The notes: a model not told the origin generated them from the letters alone. Positions 23,045 to 36,652 are shown, counted from the stretch's first letter. The stretch is DNA of 64,000 nucleotides from Quillaja saponaria (GCA_029379385.1 CM055608.1:17668350-17732349), one strand, 5' to 3'. Translations and numbers: made by a program.

Positions 23045-25500
23045 TCGTCAACTGAAATAATTGATTACATTAAGGGACAATTAGCTACATTTTAATTTTT
23101 GTCAAAAAGTACTTAAAAAATTGCATTTAGTGCACGTTCCTTTGTTGATTTAGAACCATGGATTACAGATGTTGATGTTCCCAATCATATCACAAGTACT
23201 TCTAGTAGTTTTCCTAGCTTCCATGCTTAGGTAAAGAAAAAGTTTGTGTAGCTGAAGATTCCCTGTCATGTCTCATTGAAAGGTTCCATTCAGTGTACAG
23301 CTACCTTAATCTTATTATCTACTCTACATGTTCCTAAGTTTTTGAATAACCTATTATCAATCAATACTATCACTAAAGATTTGAACTGTCGAGCCATTTT
23401 TTATTCTTCTTGGTGTGTTTTCAAGACCTAGAGATGCGGAGAACAAAAAGAACAAGATGAACCGTACTTGTTGAAATATGGTCCACAGTTTTTGTCTAAC
23501 ACTGGTGCTTATGGTCAAGCTCTTCAAAACAATGGTTCTATTTTCTCTCAGCAACAGTTGGTTCAATGGCGTCACAATTTAGAGCATCCATCCTTTTTGG
23601 TTCTAGGAATTATGTTTCCTAATTTGATTAAACATTGTACTATGAACAATCTATCACGTGAAGCATGTGAATTTGCTAAACACAAGTGTGCCTCTTATCT
23701 TTTAATGAATAACAAGAGTACTTCCCTTTTTGCACTTGTCCATTCTAGTGTATGAGGTCCTCCTCGTGTAGTTTCATTACCTAGTTACAAGTGGTTTGTT
23801 ACCTTCATTGTTTGTTATAGTCAAACTACTTGAGTTTACTTGATGCTTATAAAGAATTAAGTGTTCACTTGTCTTTTGATGTATCATATGATGGTATGTA
23901 CTTAGTATAGTTCTTTCCAAAACTATTTTTTTGATCATGGCATAATTTACCAAACCAGTTGTTTTGATAACTCAATTTAGAATGGCATAGCGAAAAGAGA
24001 AAATTGACATCTATTGGAAGTGGCAAGTCCATTAATGTTCAGTATGACTTTCCCAGAGCATATTGAGGGAATACAATTCTCTCTGCAACTTATCTATCTA
24101 TGCCTCTTTGGGTTCCTGATTTTAAGACCCTTAGGATGTTCAAGTTGACTCTTCTTTTATTATTCCTCCTAAAGACTTTGGTTGTATTTGCTTTTGTGCA
24201 TGAGAATAAGAAAAATATTAGCAAACTTGATCTTCAAGCATTTGAAAGTATTTTTATTAAGTACTCTGCAACTCAGAAGTGATACAAGTGCTACTACCTT
24301 CTTACCAAGAAAACTTATGTTAGCATGGATGTCACCTTTCATGAGTTCACTGCTTACTTCTCCCAGCCATATCTTGAGGAGGAGAGTAATAGTCATAAGG
24401 AGGAAGAGTTAACCTATGAAAGTAAAAGGGAATGATTATCACCCGACTTGTTAGAAGAAAGATAAAGGAAGAAGGAAGATAATGGAAAAAAGGATGAGAC
24501 TATAAACAATGACAGTATACCTAAGGTTGAGGTTAGTGAAGGATAATGAGAATCCTATAAAGATTGCATTCGAACGTGCTTTACTTGGCCAAGAGTCATC
24601 TCCTAACTCAATAACACAACATGTACAAGCTTGTAAGTCTTCAAAGCCTATTCTTTCTTCTTCAAATTTACCTTGTGCTCTTCCGATTATTGGTGATAAT
24701 AGTTTTCTTGTTGCAACTAGAAAGGAGTAACGAGTTGTACTCATTAACCCATCTTGAATTATATCTCATATAAATCGTTGTCATCCTATGTAGGCTTCTT
24801 TGTCCTATATATCTATTACACGGTGATTGGAGAAAGCACCTACTGACCCTAAATGGAAGGATGTCTTGATTGAAAAAATAAAAGCACTTGCCAAGAATGA
24901 TACATGGAAACTTACAAGCTTTCCCAAGAAAAAACAAGTGTTGACTGTAAATGGGTCTTCACCATTAAAAGAAAGGCTGATATGACAATTGAAAAATACA
25001 AAACAATACTAGTTGTGTGGGGATTCACTCAAACTTATGGGTGGATTATCAAAAAACTGTTGATCCTTTGCTAAGATAAATTCCATTAGATTTCTTATGT
25101 CTTGTGCAGCCAATCTTGGTTAGGATTTCCATCAACTAGATGTCAAGAATGCATTGTTGCATGGTGGTCTTCTTGAAAAAATTTATATAGAGATTCCTTC
25201 TAGATTCTCGTCAAAAGACTAAAAGTTATATAGGTCGAGGAAGTCCTAATATGGCCTCATAAAGTCACCCAAGCATGGTTTAATACATTTTAGAGGGAGA
25301 TACTTTCATTTGGGTATAAACAAAGTAATGTTGATCATACCATGATTATTGAGCATTGCAATAGAAAAATTTTTGTCCTTATTATTTATATTCATAATAT
25401 AGCTATGACAAGGTTTTGAAAGAGTAGCCAAATTGAAAATTCATCTTCTAGGAATTTGAGATTAAGGATTTGAGAAAACTCGATGACTTCCTTAGAGCCA
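23045..25500 (+). mobile_element. copia element H, heavily decayed, no LTRs found
   Basis: From left to right one can read a protease remnant (LEPWITDVDVPNHIT), the pre-integrase segment with HVPKFLNNLLS and LVQWRHNLEHPSFLVLG, integrase (EACEFAKHKCASY, YKWFVTFI), and the integrase tail. Reverse transcriptase follows from about 24880 (KKTVDP, LDVKNALLHG, LIIYIHNIAMT). The catalytic YVDD has become YIHN. Many stops and frameshifts are present. It belongs to the same family as copia A, D and G. Confidence 0.75.
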
Positions 25501-25504
25501 AACA

Positions 25505-26800
25505 TCTTTGACCATGAGTCATCAAGGCCAATCATTGAATGTTTCTTTATCAGTAGTCGATTTTGATGACTTTTTACAGTACCAGGCTACCAAGCAATCT
25601 TCATTAGCTCCTCCTAATAATTTTCCTTAGCTCCTTATGGTAATTTTGTCGCATGCCTCTCTCAACACACATCATCCAAAAATTAGGTACTTGATTCCAG
25701 TTCATCTGATCATATCTTTGATAACCCTAAACTTTTCTCTCATATTACTAATAATTCTTCATACTTAAGGAGTCTAGAGCAATTACCAAAGGCATAGGTC
25801 AGGCTTCACTATTGTCATCTTTACCTTTAGACTTTGTACTCTTTATTCTTGAATGCCCTTTCAGCTTAATATATGTTAATAAATTAACCCGTTCTCTTAA
25901 TTGCTCCATTCTATTTATTGATGATTCCTTTGTTATAGAAGATTGAGGTACGAGACAACCAATTGGCACCAGGCATGAATCTCAAGATCTTTATCAACTT
26001 ATAACATCAATAACCTGCTCTACAAATATTCTCCTCTTATCATTCACAATCGCTTGGGTTATTCGAGTCTCTCCAAACTCCATAAGATGGTTCCTCACTT
26101 ATCTTCTTTGTCATCCTTAGACTGTGAGTCATGTCAACTTAGCAAGCACACATGCCACATTTTCAAAGCATAGTTGTTTTAAAGTAGTCTCCCTTTCACC
26201 TTGTTCACAGTGATATTTGGGGACCTAATCATGTCAAGTAGTACATTAGGTTATCAATATTTTATTATATTTATTAATGATTATTCTCATTGTACTTGAT
26301 TATTTTTAATAAAAAATTATTCATAGTTAATTTTCATTTTTCAACAATTTTATATTGAAATTCAAACTCAATTTAGGTGTCTATTTGCATTTTACGAAGT
26401 GATAATGCTCGCAAATATTTTTCTACATCCTTTCAAAATTTTATGACATCATAAGATATGCTCCATCAATACTCGTGCGCTCATACTTGAAACAAGATAT
26501 GCTATTTTTTTTTAAAATGAATGAGAGATATTTATGCCCGAGAGGGAATGTTGAATGCAAAAACGGTACATGGGTAAACACACATTTTGGGTATATATTC
26601 TTGGTTGTAATAATTTGTAGGATATACGAGAAACATAATTTCTCATTGCAAACAGCTTCCAAGAAACATTTGAAGACAAATGGAAGAATATGAGAGAAGG
26701 AAAGAGGGAGAGAGGGAGAGAGAGAGAGAGACAACTTCTGAACATTGTTTGTCTTCATCATTCAATACAATTGCTTCCAAAGTCTCGTCGTGATTTTAGA
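25505..26800 (+). mobile_element. copia remnant K (family F-like body, short 3' end)
   Basis: 25505-26450 matches the gag/protease/integrase region of the element at 41281-42389 (for example FVACLSQT and the HDNAR-like segment). It then jumps to a copia 3' end, GAGAGATATTTATGCCCGAGAGGGAA (26525-26548), followed by an LTR start TGTTGAATGCAAAAACGG at 26549. Integrase end, reverse transcriptase and RNase H are missing. A GA-rich microsatellite lies in the LTR (26706-26732). The LTR's right end was not fixed. Confidence 0.6.
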
Positions 26801-27816
26801 AGACTGCGAATGGAATCTATAAAAGAGTGTTACAAATTTAAACAGATACAATTAGATAGACAATGAAAGGCATCCTTAAAATAGAAATACCAAAGATAAT
26901 CCCTTCGCGCTTCCCCATTCTCGAGAACTAACTCATAGGTTCAATTGAAATTTGTTAGATAAGATAACAAATTTTCAATTTCCACAACCAATGTAACAAA
27001 GATAAACAGATAATTGATTTGAATAATTACTTCAACAAATAAGGCTTGTAAACATTGTATCAAAAGGACAAGTCTTAAAAAATTTCTTAATTAAAAAAAT
27101 AAAACAGTATGGATGTTTCAACAGAGATAAGATATGCCACAGCAGAGAATGATCTGCTCACAGTCCTCAACAAAAATACAAGAATGTTATCAAAGATAAC
27201 AACAGCTCCAACATGAACATATTGTTATATTAGCTGTTATTAAGTTGTTCTTTCTATAGTAAAAGGTGCAGCGAAACCTCGAGTCAAATGAAAAAACAAA
27301 AAATCAAACTTCTCTAAGTCTTACAAGTATACCACACAATAACAATGATAACAATGCCAGTAAGTAATAGATTAATATATCTAGGAAAGACGAACATTCT
27401 GGATTTTTCCACATTGAAACCATTAGATCAATTTGAAATAGGATCCACTCAAACAATAAATGAAAAAGAGAAATAAAATTTTAGGAATCTATCATAAGAA
27501 TGAGAAATACAGATATATGAATACGTGATATCAACAAATATTGAGCATCTAACAATGACATCTTATATCAGCAGAGTAAGATCCTCATCAATAAATTAAA
27601 CATGTTACAAAATTTTCAATTATTTTGGCACAGGTTTATGATTGACCAAATATCTCTAGCTGACATGTATAACATAAAAGACAAATTATGAAACTGTACA
27701 GGTACAAATTAGCCTCCACAAATCAGAGGCAACAGAGACTAAATTGACAAGCCTCTTTTTAGAAGAACTAGTTGTAAAGCACGCATTTCAAAAGGCATAC
27801 ACTTGAAGTTGCTTAC
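26801..27816. other. unassigned intron sequence between exons 7 and 9
   Basis: AT-rich sequence. I searched it on the minus strand for the missing SET-core exon (GSRAW and NHD-like motifs) and did not find it. Confidence 0.45.
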
Positions 27817-27886
27817 CTACCGTACATGAATGCATAAAATCCTCAAATGTGAAACTTCCAAAAGTTTTGGGAAAATATTCAAAAAC
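27817..27886 (-). pseudogene. SET pseudogene exon 7
   Basis: After acceptor ATTTCAG, it reads VFEYFPKTFGSFTFEDFMHS and CTV, then G split by the donor GTAG|GTAAGC in phase 1. The F-E-D-F-M-H block leads in the family to a GSRAW motif in the next exon. That exon was not found. The frame of this exon is intact. Confidence 0.88.
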
Positions 27887-28528
27887 CTGAAATCAAATAG
27901 ATCATATCACAATCTAGGTACTCAATTCCGTTCTCTAAATCTTCAATATTGAAAATTACATAATTGGAATACTTTAACTAAGAAAATGTACCCAATAATA
28001 TATACATTGCATCATTTTGATGTTAGCAAAATCAAGATATATATGTTGAGCTTTCTTCTAAAACAATTATCAAAATGTTAAACTATAAAAAGTGAGACAT
28101 TTCTAGCACCTGCCCCATTATATGTACCGCTAAAACATTGTAACCAAAATGCTCGCCTCTGCATTTAGTGAAGACTCTCAAGCCAGAAAAATATACAACC
28201 AGAGTTCTCTGGATGCTGCTCAATTTCAATTGTTCCAAGGTACACAAACAATCATCATTGCCAATAATACACATAATATTTTCCATGTCATTAAGTTATT
28301 TTTCTAATGCAATGATCCCTCTGTTTTAGCCAGTGAGAATGACAGTCAATATGCAATCACCCAAATAGAGAAAAAAAAATTACTGAGAGATGAATAAATA
28401 TCTTAGTAAATATACATGCACATCCAGGTAGACACGTGCATTAACACTCAAACATGATCAGAACTCAATTGAATCTAAGAGAAAACAACCGACTAAGAGA
28501 CGAACACACAAGAAAATGGAGTACTCAC

Positions 28529-28636
28529 TTGCCTAACGGCCAAAAAATCCTTTTCAATTTGGGACCTTTGATTGTTAGTTTTCAGATATACTGAGCTTGG
28601 ACGAATCATCTCCAATTCACTTTGGCTCCAAAATAT
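28529..28636 (-). pseudogene. SET pseudogene exon 6
   Basis: The exon is 36 codons between acceptor CTTTCTAG and donor GGCAA|GTGAGT, phase 0 at both ends. It starts IFWSQSELEMIRPSSVY and ends QIEKDFLAVRQ. The F-W-S-x-x-E-L-x-x-I-R block is characteristic of the insert of the Rubisco-methyltransferase type of SET protein. The reading frame is intact. Confidence 0.88.
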
Positions 28637-29226
28637 CTAGAAAGGTAAAACTAGGCACATGAGTTACTTGCATATTCTTAAGAACCAGTATCAATAAATC
28701 ATATCAGATATCAATTAACAACATAAAAATAAATCATATCAAACATAGGTTTAGTAATTAAAAGAGAAACACAAAAAAACCAGGGAGCTCTCACATTGGA
28801 GACTGTCCACTAGTGCACTGAATAAAAGAATAAGAGACAGAACATGTAAAATGCTTAAGAATATATACATAAACGGAATATTAGACATTTGTGTCCTAAT
28901 GAGATAAATGAAAAGCAATTGTGCTGATATAGAGCATATACAGAAACATAATAGCATGGTTTTATGTTGCAAGTATATACTTGCACTGTATTATGCATCT
29001 ATTAGAAAACTATAAAAGGAGATCCAAACATTATTGTATTTATACATGAATTAAAAGAGGTCCGAATTCAGATAAAGTTATTGACCTCTTCTACTTCCAC
29101 TTTGGAATTTAGAGAGAACTACTATTCCAGAATCTACTAAGAAATGAATCAAAGTTAAATTATGACTATTGTGGTTTGGTTCCATTAAACCAACAAATCA
29201 AATTTAATTCAAACCTCCTAGATTTT
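28637..29226. other. intron 5, unassigned part
   Basis: No coding block, LTR or terminal repeat was recognised between exon 6 and the sequence into which copia G inserted. Confidence 0.4.
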
Positions 29227-29383
29227 ATTTTCTGGATAGAGAAATAAGTTTTATTAAGGCAACAGAATAAGTACAGGAAGCAAAGGATAATGAATCATTC
29301 TAATCAGAAGAAGTGGAACAAAAAATAGACAAAGATGAACAAGAAGCTAACAAAATACAGCTCTGTTGATCCCTTAGTACATT

Positions 29384-32300
29384 TGTTGTTATATGTGAGA
29401 AATATATATTTCATTCTATGTTCAAACATGTACAACCTAGAATATATACTCTAGTATGGGTAATGACCCAAACGCCCTTATTATAGTCAACGCTCCCTCT
29501 CAAGATAGTGCATAAATATCTCTCATTTCCATCTTGCTAACAATACGATGGAAATCTACACTACTAAAACCTTTTTGTGAAGATATTGACTAGTTGGTTC
29601 TCAAACGTTACAAAAGGTCTGCAAATTAATCGAGAATCTAGTTTTTCTTTAATGAAATGTCTTTCAATCTCAATGTGCTTCGTACGATCATGCTAGACTA
29701 GATGGTGAGCTATGTTGATAACTGCAGTGTAATCACAATACAGTATGAGAGGATTTTCTCTAGTTAATCTGAGACATTCCATTAGCTTCTTAAGCCATAA
29801 CAACTCGCAAGTTCCATTCCCATCACTTTGTATTCTGCTTCAGCACTAGATCTAGCAACCATAGTTTGATTCTTGCTTCTCCATGACACTAAGTTGTAGC
29901 ATTCTAAAGTAGACCTCCTATCATCAAGTATTCTGTATAGGTATCCCGTGAGCCACTGATTTGTATTCTGCTTCAGCACTAGATTTAGTGTTATCATCAT
30001 TGCTTTGTCGGTAGCCAAAGGAGCCCAAAATCAACCAAATTAGGTTTGGGGTGACTCTTTGAGGGCATATAGGGGACTTCCTCAACCAGCATACCTTCCC
30101 TTCAATCTTTTAACAAGAGAAGCCTATAGAATCTCCATATAAACTTCCTTTGCAAGATCTCTATGCAAAAAAAGCATTCTTCATATCTAATTGTTGCAAA
30201 TCTCAATCAAGATTCACTGCACAAGATATAAGAACTCTTATAGAATTCATTTTGAAAACTAGAGCAAAGGTTGATAATCCACCCCGTTTGAGTGAATCCC
30301 TATGCAACAAATCTCACTTTGTATCTCTCAATTGCTCCATCTGGTCTCCTCTTTAATAGTAAACACCCACCAACTGTCTGTTTTCCATGAGTAAGGCTAA
30401 CAAGTTCCCAAATATCATTTTTGGATAAGGCTTTCATTTCTTCAACCATGGAATCCTTCCATTTAGGTTCTACAAAAACTTCCTCTCAATCTTGTAGAAT
30501 AGACAAACGACAAAAGAGATACAAAAGCTTTATACGAAGGAGACAATGACGTATATAAGACATGATTACAGATATGATGATGAATCATTCTAATCAAAAG
30601 AAGTGGAACAAAAAATAGACAAAGATGAACAACAAGCTAACAAAATGCAGCTCTGTTGATCCCTCAGTACATTTGTTGTTATATGTAAGAAATATATATT
30701 TCATTCTATGTTCAAACATGTACAACCTAGAATATATACTCTAGTATGGGTAATGACCCAAACGCCCTTATTATAGTCAACGCTCCCTTAATATAAGTCA
30801 TAACACCATTTATTGTTGTAACAAGAAGGTTAGTATCATTAATAAGAGGAGAATCACAAGGTAAGTTTGAAGAAGAGGGAATAGCACTAGGAGACTTGCA
30901 AGTTTGAACTGGTGGTGGAGCTAGGTCTGGGGATGACTCTTAGCTAGGTAAAGCAGGCTCAATAGTTGTATTTCTAAGTTACCTGAGGCTATACTTAAGC
31001 AAATCCGGTTTTGCCATCCTCACGGGAATCTCAATACCCCTCACCACCTCGGGTATACTCTCATTGTTTACAATCCAAATGCTCTATTTTGTCCTCAAAC
31101 AAAAACTCCGGTAGCATTAACCCCTTACTCCCATGAGACAACTCTTCCTCATTACTGTTACTCAAGTAGCCACATCTCAATGCTCAATGGATTATGCATG
31201 ATCAAAGACATAATTTTGAAAATTGCCTTCTGTATACTCCGTAACATTATCACTCCTCATAATTTTAACTTCAGCATCAAACTGTGTTCAAATCAATTTA
31301 TGAAACATCTGAAAACAAGTGAATACCTCATTTTTAGCATGCATCAAGTACACCCAAGTAGTGCAGCTACAACGATCAATGAATGTAACAAACCATGTGT
31401 AACCAGATAAGGAAACAACATAACTATGGGCCAAAACATCATAATAAATAAGTGCAAAATGAGTAGTGCTCTTATTATTCATTGAATGATAAGAGGCATG
31501 TTCATGTTTAGAACTTCAGATGCATCACATGTCTGATTGTTCATAGTATGATTTTTAGGTAAATTAGGAAACATAACCAAAAAGATGGGTATACAAAACA
31601 ATGATGTCAGTGAACCACCTGTTGCTGGGAGGTTATGGAAACACTACTCTGACAAGCCTGACCTTAAACAACAGTGCTAGCCAAAATATTCATACCATAT
31701 TCTAACAAGTATTGCCCATTTTGCTCTTAACCATAGCCAATCATTCTTCTCGTGCCCAATTCTTGAAAGACACACCAAGAAGAATCAAATATGGCTTGAC
31801 AATTTGAATCTTTAGTAATAGAACTAATTAATAAGAGCTTCATGGAAAAAATAGGAACATGGAGAATAGAAGATAAGGTTAAGGTAGGAGTACAATGAAT
31901 ATAACATTTCCTTGAAATAAATAACTAGGAAACAGCTGCTACCCGAACTTTCTCCTTACCTTAGCATGGTAAATAAGTGGGACATTACCAAAATTACTAG
32001 CCATATGGTCAAAGGCCTCAAAGTCAATGATCCAAGGCATAATAAGAAGATGCGGGTGAAGTAGCGGAACAACAATCTAATTTGGCCATCAAACGCCTTA
32101 GATGTTGCAATTCCTTAGTATTTAGTGTATTGGACTCTGTGAGAGGTGAGAACCCGATAGTTTCAAAAAAGTGAACTTGGGATCTAGATGGTCCTAAACC
32201 CCTGCCACCTCAGCCTCTAGTAGGGCAACCATGTTACTTCTACTATGTTTCTCTGGTAGGGGCAGGTCTTATCACAATAATCACATTGCAAATTATCTTT

Positions 32301-33572
32301 TTCACTTGTCATCCGTGTCTCACTCCTTCAAGGTTTAGTCTAGCTTAAAAATCATAAACCCTCTCCTTATCCACCATTTTCTAATAAGAGATTGAATCAA
32401 CAAAACATGCTGGCTGATATTCCTGATAATAATCTAGTACTTTCCACAAACCACTCAATTCAGAAAAATATTGAGCAATAGTTATTTCTTCTTGTTCAAT
32501 CTCATGAAGCTTTTTCCTATGCTCAAAGACTTGAACACCATTTCCAACTTGAGAATAAGTTTGGCATACAGCAGTATAAATCTTATAGGTAGAATCAAGC
32601 AGGAAATAACCATGAGAAATTCGTGGCTCCACAAAATTAATCAACAAAACATCACCAAGGAATTTTCAGATATCCATGGTTCAAACAACAGATCTCCACT
32701 GGTTGGTTTTGTCTTGCAAACTATTATGTAGCCATATGATCCAAGTGCTTCAATGAATAATAAGCACGAGTGAGACCAAGCCAAGAAATTGTTCCCATCG
32801 AACCAACTTGATGGGAAGCATTATCGTTAGGAATTACAATCCTACTTCCGCTCCCACTCCCACTACTTCCATTCTCGGTGTCAGCGGTAGCCTGATGGGC
32901 ATTTACAACTTCCTCTGACATCTTCAAGAGGCAAAAACAAGAGAAAAAAACAATCACCCACAACCAAAAAAATGCCTACAATTCCTCAAATCACTGCCCA
33001 AAGCATAAAGAACCTGCAAATAGCACAACCCAGCACAAACAGCCCCGAAACAGAAGAAAACAGCCTCGAAACAGACGAACTCGCAACAGTACCAAGAACA
33101 CACAAATCTCAAGAAATCCTTCCAAAAAAGCTCTCTCTTTCCAAATCATCCTTGGGGATATCTTTCATCACTCAAATCTAAGCCAATAAGGGCCAAGAAG
33201 TGGATAAATCTGCAGAAAAAAACGCTTGAATAGAAGAATTTCAGAAAAGGGAATCTCAGGTTGCAAATCTGAAATATTGAAATTACTCTTTGGTGACCTT
33301 GGGGGTTTTGATAACCAGAAAGAGGCGATTCTGGATCTACAATTTTTTCCAGTCAGGGTCACCGAAAACCACCGTGCACGGTAGTAGCAGCGGCGACCGA
33401 AAACTGCAATCAATGGCAACTATAGTAGAGATTAGGGTTTTTTTCTTTGTAGCTCTAATACAATGTTGTTATAAGTGAGAATTCTAGATTTCATTGTATG
33501 TTCAAACATGTACAACCTAGAATATATACTCTAGCATGGGTAGTGACTCAAATAGCCTTGTTATAGTCAACA
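29384..33572 (-). mobile_element. copia element G, full-length but decayed
   Basis: Two 109-bp LTRs (33464-33572 and 29384-29492) run TGTTGACTATAATA... to ...AACAACA on the minus strand. The 5' LTR is followed by a primer site TTGTATTAGAGC. The 3' LTR is preceded by a CTTGAGAGGGAG tract. Flanks ACATT and ACATC form the target duplication. Gag (SEEVVNAHQATADT; SRISHGYFLLDST), protease, integrase (FVTFIDRCSCTTWVYLMHAKN) and RNase H (WRSKNQTMVARSSAEAEYKVM) are recognisable. Reverse transcriptase has lost its YVDD part. A 212-bp patch copied from its own 3' end lies at 30577-30788. Confidence 0.88.
30577..30788. repeat. duplicate of copia G 3' LTR plus flank
   Basis: This segment repeats 29287-29498 at a constant offset of 1290 bp with only a few differences and no net length change. 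The source includes about 97 bp outside copia G and the whole 109-bp LTR. The copy sits inside the integrase-RT linker of the same element. Confidence 0.9.
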
Positions 33573-33957
33573 ACATCTAATAAAGAAAACCCTCTGAGAA
33601 AACCCAAAACAGAGAATAGAACCAAAAATAAGTGAACAAGACAATTTTGTCAACAAGGAGAAGCAGCATCAAGAAATAATCCTTTAAATTCCTTGAATTA
33701 CGCTCTAATCCAAGACACTGTCATTGCAAATGCAGTACACCTCCAAAGCCAAATCTACAACAACATAGTAGCTGTGCTGCCAGCAACCCACCAAAAGGGA
33801 TTTATTTTGGTACCAATCTACCACCCTCTTGCCTTTCTAGTAGCCGACTTCAAAAAAAAGTCTTTTCTAAATTTCAGTAAAATTAGTACCACTTTTGCCA
33901 AGATGTCATGAGTAGCTTATTCTATGCCTAACCAGCCATGATATCAAAATCAAGATT
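33573..33957. other. host/intron sequence between copia G and copia D
   Basis: Without copia G, this segment would continue from 29227-29383. The A-rich GAAATAAGTTTTATTAAGG word at 29244 and the general layout resemble the 3' UTR of a minus-strand LINE, but no ORF confirms this. Copia D starts at 33958. Confidence 0.4.
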
Positions 33958-35774
33958 TGTTGGATGTTAATACTTAGTTACATAGGGTCATTTCAGTATT
34001 TGTCCTTTAGGAGTGTATATATTATATGTTGTAATTGTTTGAAAAACAAGAAGATATTTTTCTCAAAACTAAACTCAGTATAAGAACAGAAACCGTAACC
34101 TCCACTTCAAAACTATCGTTGACCAACTTTGACTGCCATTGATTGTTGTTGACTGCCAATTGTGATCGGAACGAAGCCCAGATTTCAATTCGCCTCGACC
34201 TCGCAAGCAAAACCATAGCAAATCCACTATGGTTTTGTCAGATTTTGACTTTATTCCGGGGAGTAATCTCATTTTTTCAGTTCATGACCTAAACTTCAAA
34301 TTTTTGAAATTCTCAAATTCCCTGGATCTCAGCTGGTTTTCTTCACACCTAGTGCCCTCTATGGCTTAGATTCAAGTGTTGGAGTTGCCCTTAAGGCTGA
34401 TTTCGAAGGAGAGAGTTCTTTTAGAATGTTTACTTTGCGATTTATGGATTCTTCCCTTTTGTTTGTCGTGGATTTGTGCTATTTAGGCTGACTGGTTGTG
34501 TTGGGTTGCTATATGCAGGTTTTCAGCATTGGTTGGTGATTTGAAGTGTGTTTTTGGGTTATTTCTTGGTTGTTTGGCTGCTGCTCAATGTACTTAACTT
34601 TCAGGCTACGATTTGCCTAGGAGTTACTCTTTGTTGCTCTTGTTAGGAGCTGTTTACTTACAGGTTGAATATCAGGAGGTGTCTTTTTGAGATTATTTGC
34701 TCTTCTCTCTCTTTTAGCACTCATTGGGTATGTCGAAGGTTAAAGGTGTTCCTCGAAGTATAGATATTACGATTACAAGTATGAGTATGAGTAGAATTGA
34801 GGCCTTGAATGATATTCCCTCACTTCATAAGTCAAACTTGGGAATTAATTTTTCTCGGAAGGAGTTCAAAGAGGGTCAGCCCAGGATAGTGATTTGGGAG
34901 GTAGCAGTGATGAGAATTATGCGCCTCCTAGTAAAGAAGAATTATATTATCTCAAGTACTTGTTGGCTAGACTAGATTGTAATTCTCATATGGGATATTC
35001 TTCTAGTTTTGCTACTGCTCTCAATGCACATTCATTTATTGATTCAAAACCATGTATTATAGACTCCGGTGCTTCAGATCATATGACGGTACCTCTAATA
35101 GTTTTTTTTTCATACTTTCCTTGCTCAAGTAAAGAAAAAGTTTGAATCGTCGATGGTGTTCCCTATCATCAATTTCAGGAAAATGTTTCATTTATTGTAC
35201 TACTTTCTTGACCTTGTCATCTATACTTCATGTCCCTGAGTTTTTCATGAATCATTTATCTATTAGTACTATTACTAAAGAATTATATTGTACAGTATTT
35301 TTTATTCTTCTTGTTGTGTCTTTCAGGAATTGGGAACTGGGAAGAAAATTGGTTATATATAGCACGATGGTTGTCCTAAGAGACGATTCTACTGAACCAT
35401 CGCTTGTTTCCTAATTTAAGCAGTGTGCTCTAAGCAATTTAACTTGTAATGCTTGTGATTTTGCAAAACATACACACTCCTCTTATCCTCCAATGAACAT
35501 TAAGAGTACTTCTCCATTTGTGCTTATACATTCTGATATATGGAGCACTAGTCGGGTTGCCTCATTATCTGGTTATAGGTGATTTGTTACCTTTATTGAT
35601 TATTTTAGTCGAACTACCTAGGTGTATCTGATGCGTGCAAAGAATGAAATGTTTAAGTGCTTTCAAATGTTTCACAAGATGATTTGCACTCAATTTGATG
35701 TTAAAGTTAAAGCTTTGAGAAGTGATAACGGTACTAAGTATACAGAAAAGTCCTTCCAAATCTATCTTTATAAT

Positions 35775-36652
35775 CAGTGTTATTAAAGGCGTGCCTTTGG
35801 CGCAAGGCACAGACCCCCTCGCCTCTGCACCTCTAAAGGCGGGCACTCACACTAAGGTGCCATATAGGCTCACAAGGTGAGCGCCTTTTTCATGTTTTGA
35901 GGGGCCATGAGGCACACTTAAGACAAACAGAAGGCGCTGCAAGTTATTTTTTTGAACAAAACTCTTTAGTTTTTCTTTTTAAGGAAAACTCTTTAGTTTT
36001 TTAGTTTCCTCATAAATAAGAAAAGTCAAATATTAGAAAAAGTCCTAATATAAACCTGAAAGGTCCCTACAACATTAAAAAAAACCCTAACACAATAGCT
36101 GAACTAAAATCCTGATACTAAGCAGCCTACAAAGTCTGAGTTTCCCTGGCCAAAAAGCAGAGCATATTTTCAGTGTAAGTAAGTCTTCTTCTTCATCTTC
36201 TGCTTAGTCTAATCTCTGCTATTATACACAAAAAGCAAAGCATTTATATGGCTTAAACCTTAACTATCTCAACCTTGTTTTGTACCTAAAAAACAGAGGA
36301 TACTTAACAATAAACCTTAGTTATCTCTGCCCTTTTCAAGAAAGAAGTATAAATTCAATTTTTACTTGTTAGCTTAGTGGACTACTTGCTTGACATATTT
36401 ACTTTACCTAGATCGGTTTTATCAACCTTTATTTTCTACTTGCTAGAATTCTTATCTGTGAATACTTTTTTCTATGTCATAACTTAATGGTGTTAGTTTC
36501 TAATTGCTGTAAGCTTAGAATTATTGTATGTAGATTTTTTTTATTAGATGTGCACCTAACTTTACAAAGGCACGAGCCTGTGCCCTGCGTCTTGCGTCTA
36601 GGCTCCAGGAACCCCTGGCGCCTAGGTGCACCTAGAGCCTTTGATAACAATG
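35775..36652. mobile_element. non-autonomous hAT (878 bp) in the integrase of copia D
   Basis: Ends are CAGTGTTATTAAAGGCG and, reading inward from the right, CATTGTTATCAAAGGCTC. The flanks TTTATAAT (35767-35774) and TTTGTAAT (36653-36660) form an 8-bp duplication with one transition. Subterminal GGCGC/GCACCT/AGGCG-like words recur at both ends. No transposase is encoded. Its right end matches the hAT remnant ending at 3911, so both belong to one family. Confidence 0.9.

Noticed and set aside
28083..28286. Minus-strand open frame with HFGYNVLAVHIMG between exons 6 and 7, at first read as a host exon
   Set aside because: Exons 6 and 7 join directly in phase 0 and match the family without it. 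It lies in a 642-bp intron and has no family motif.
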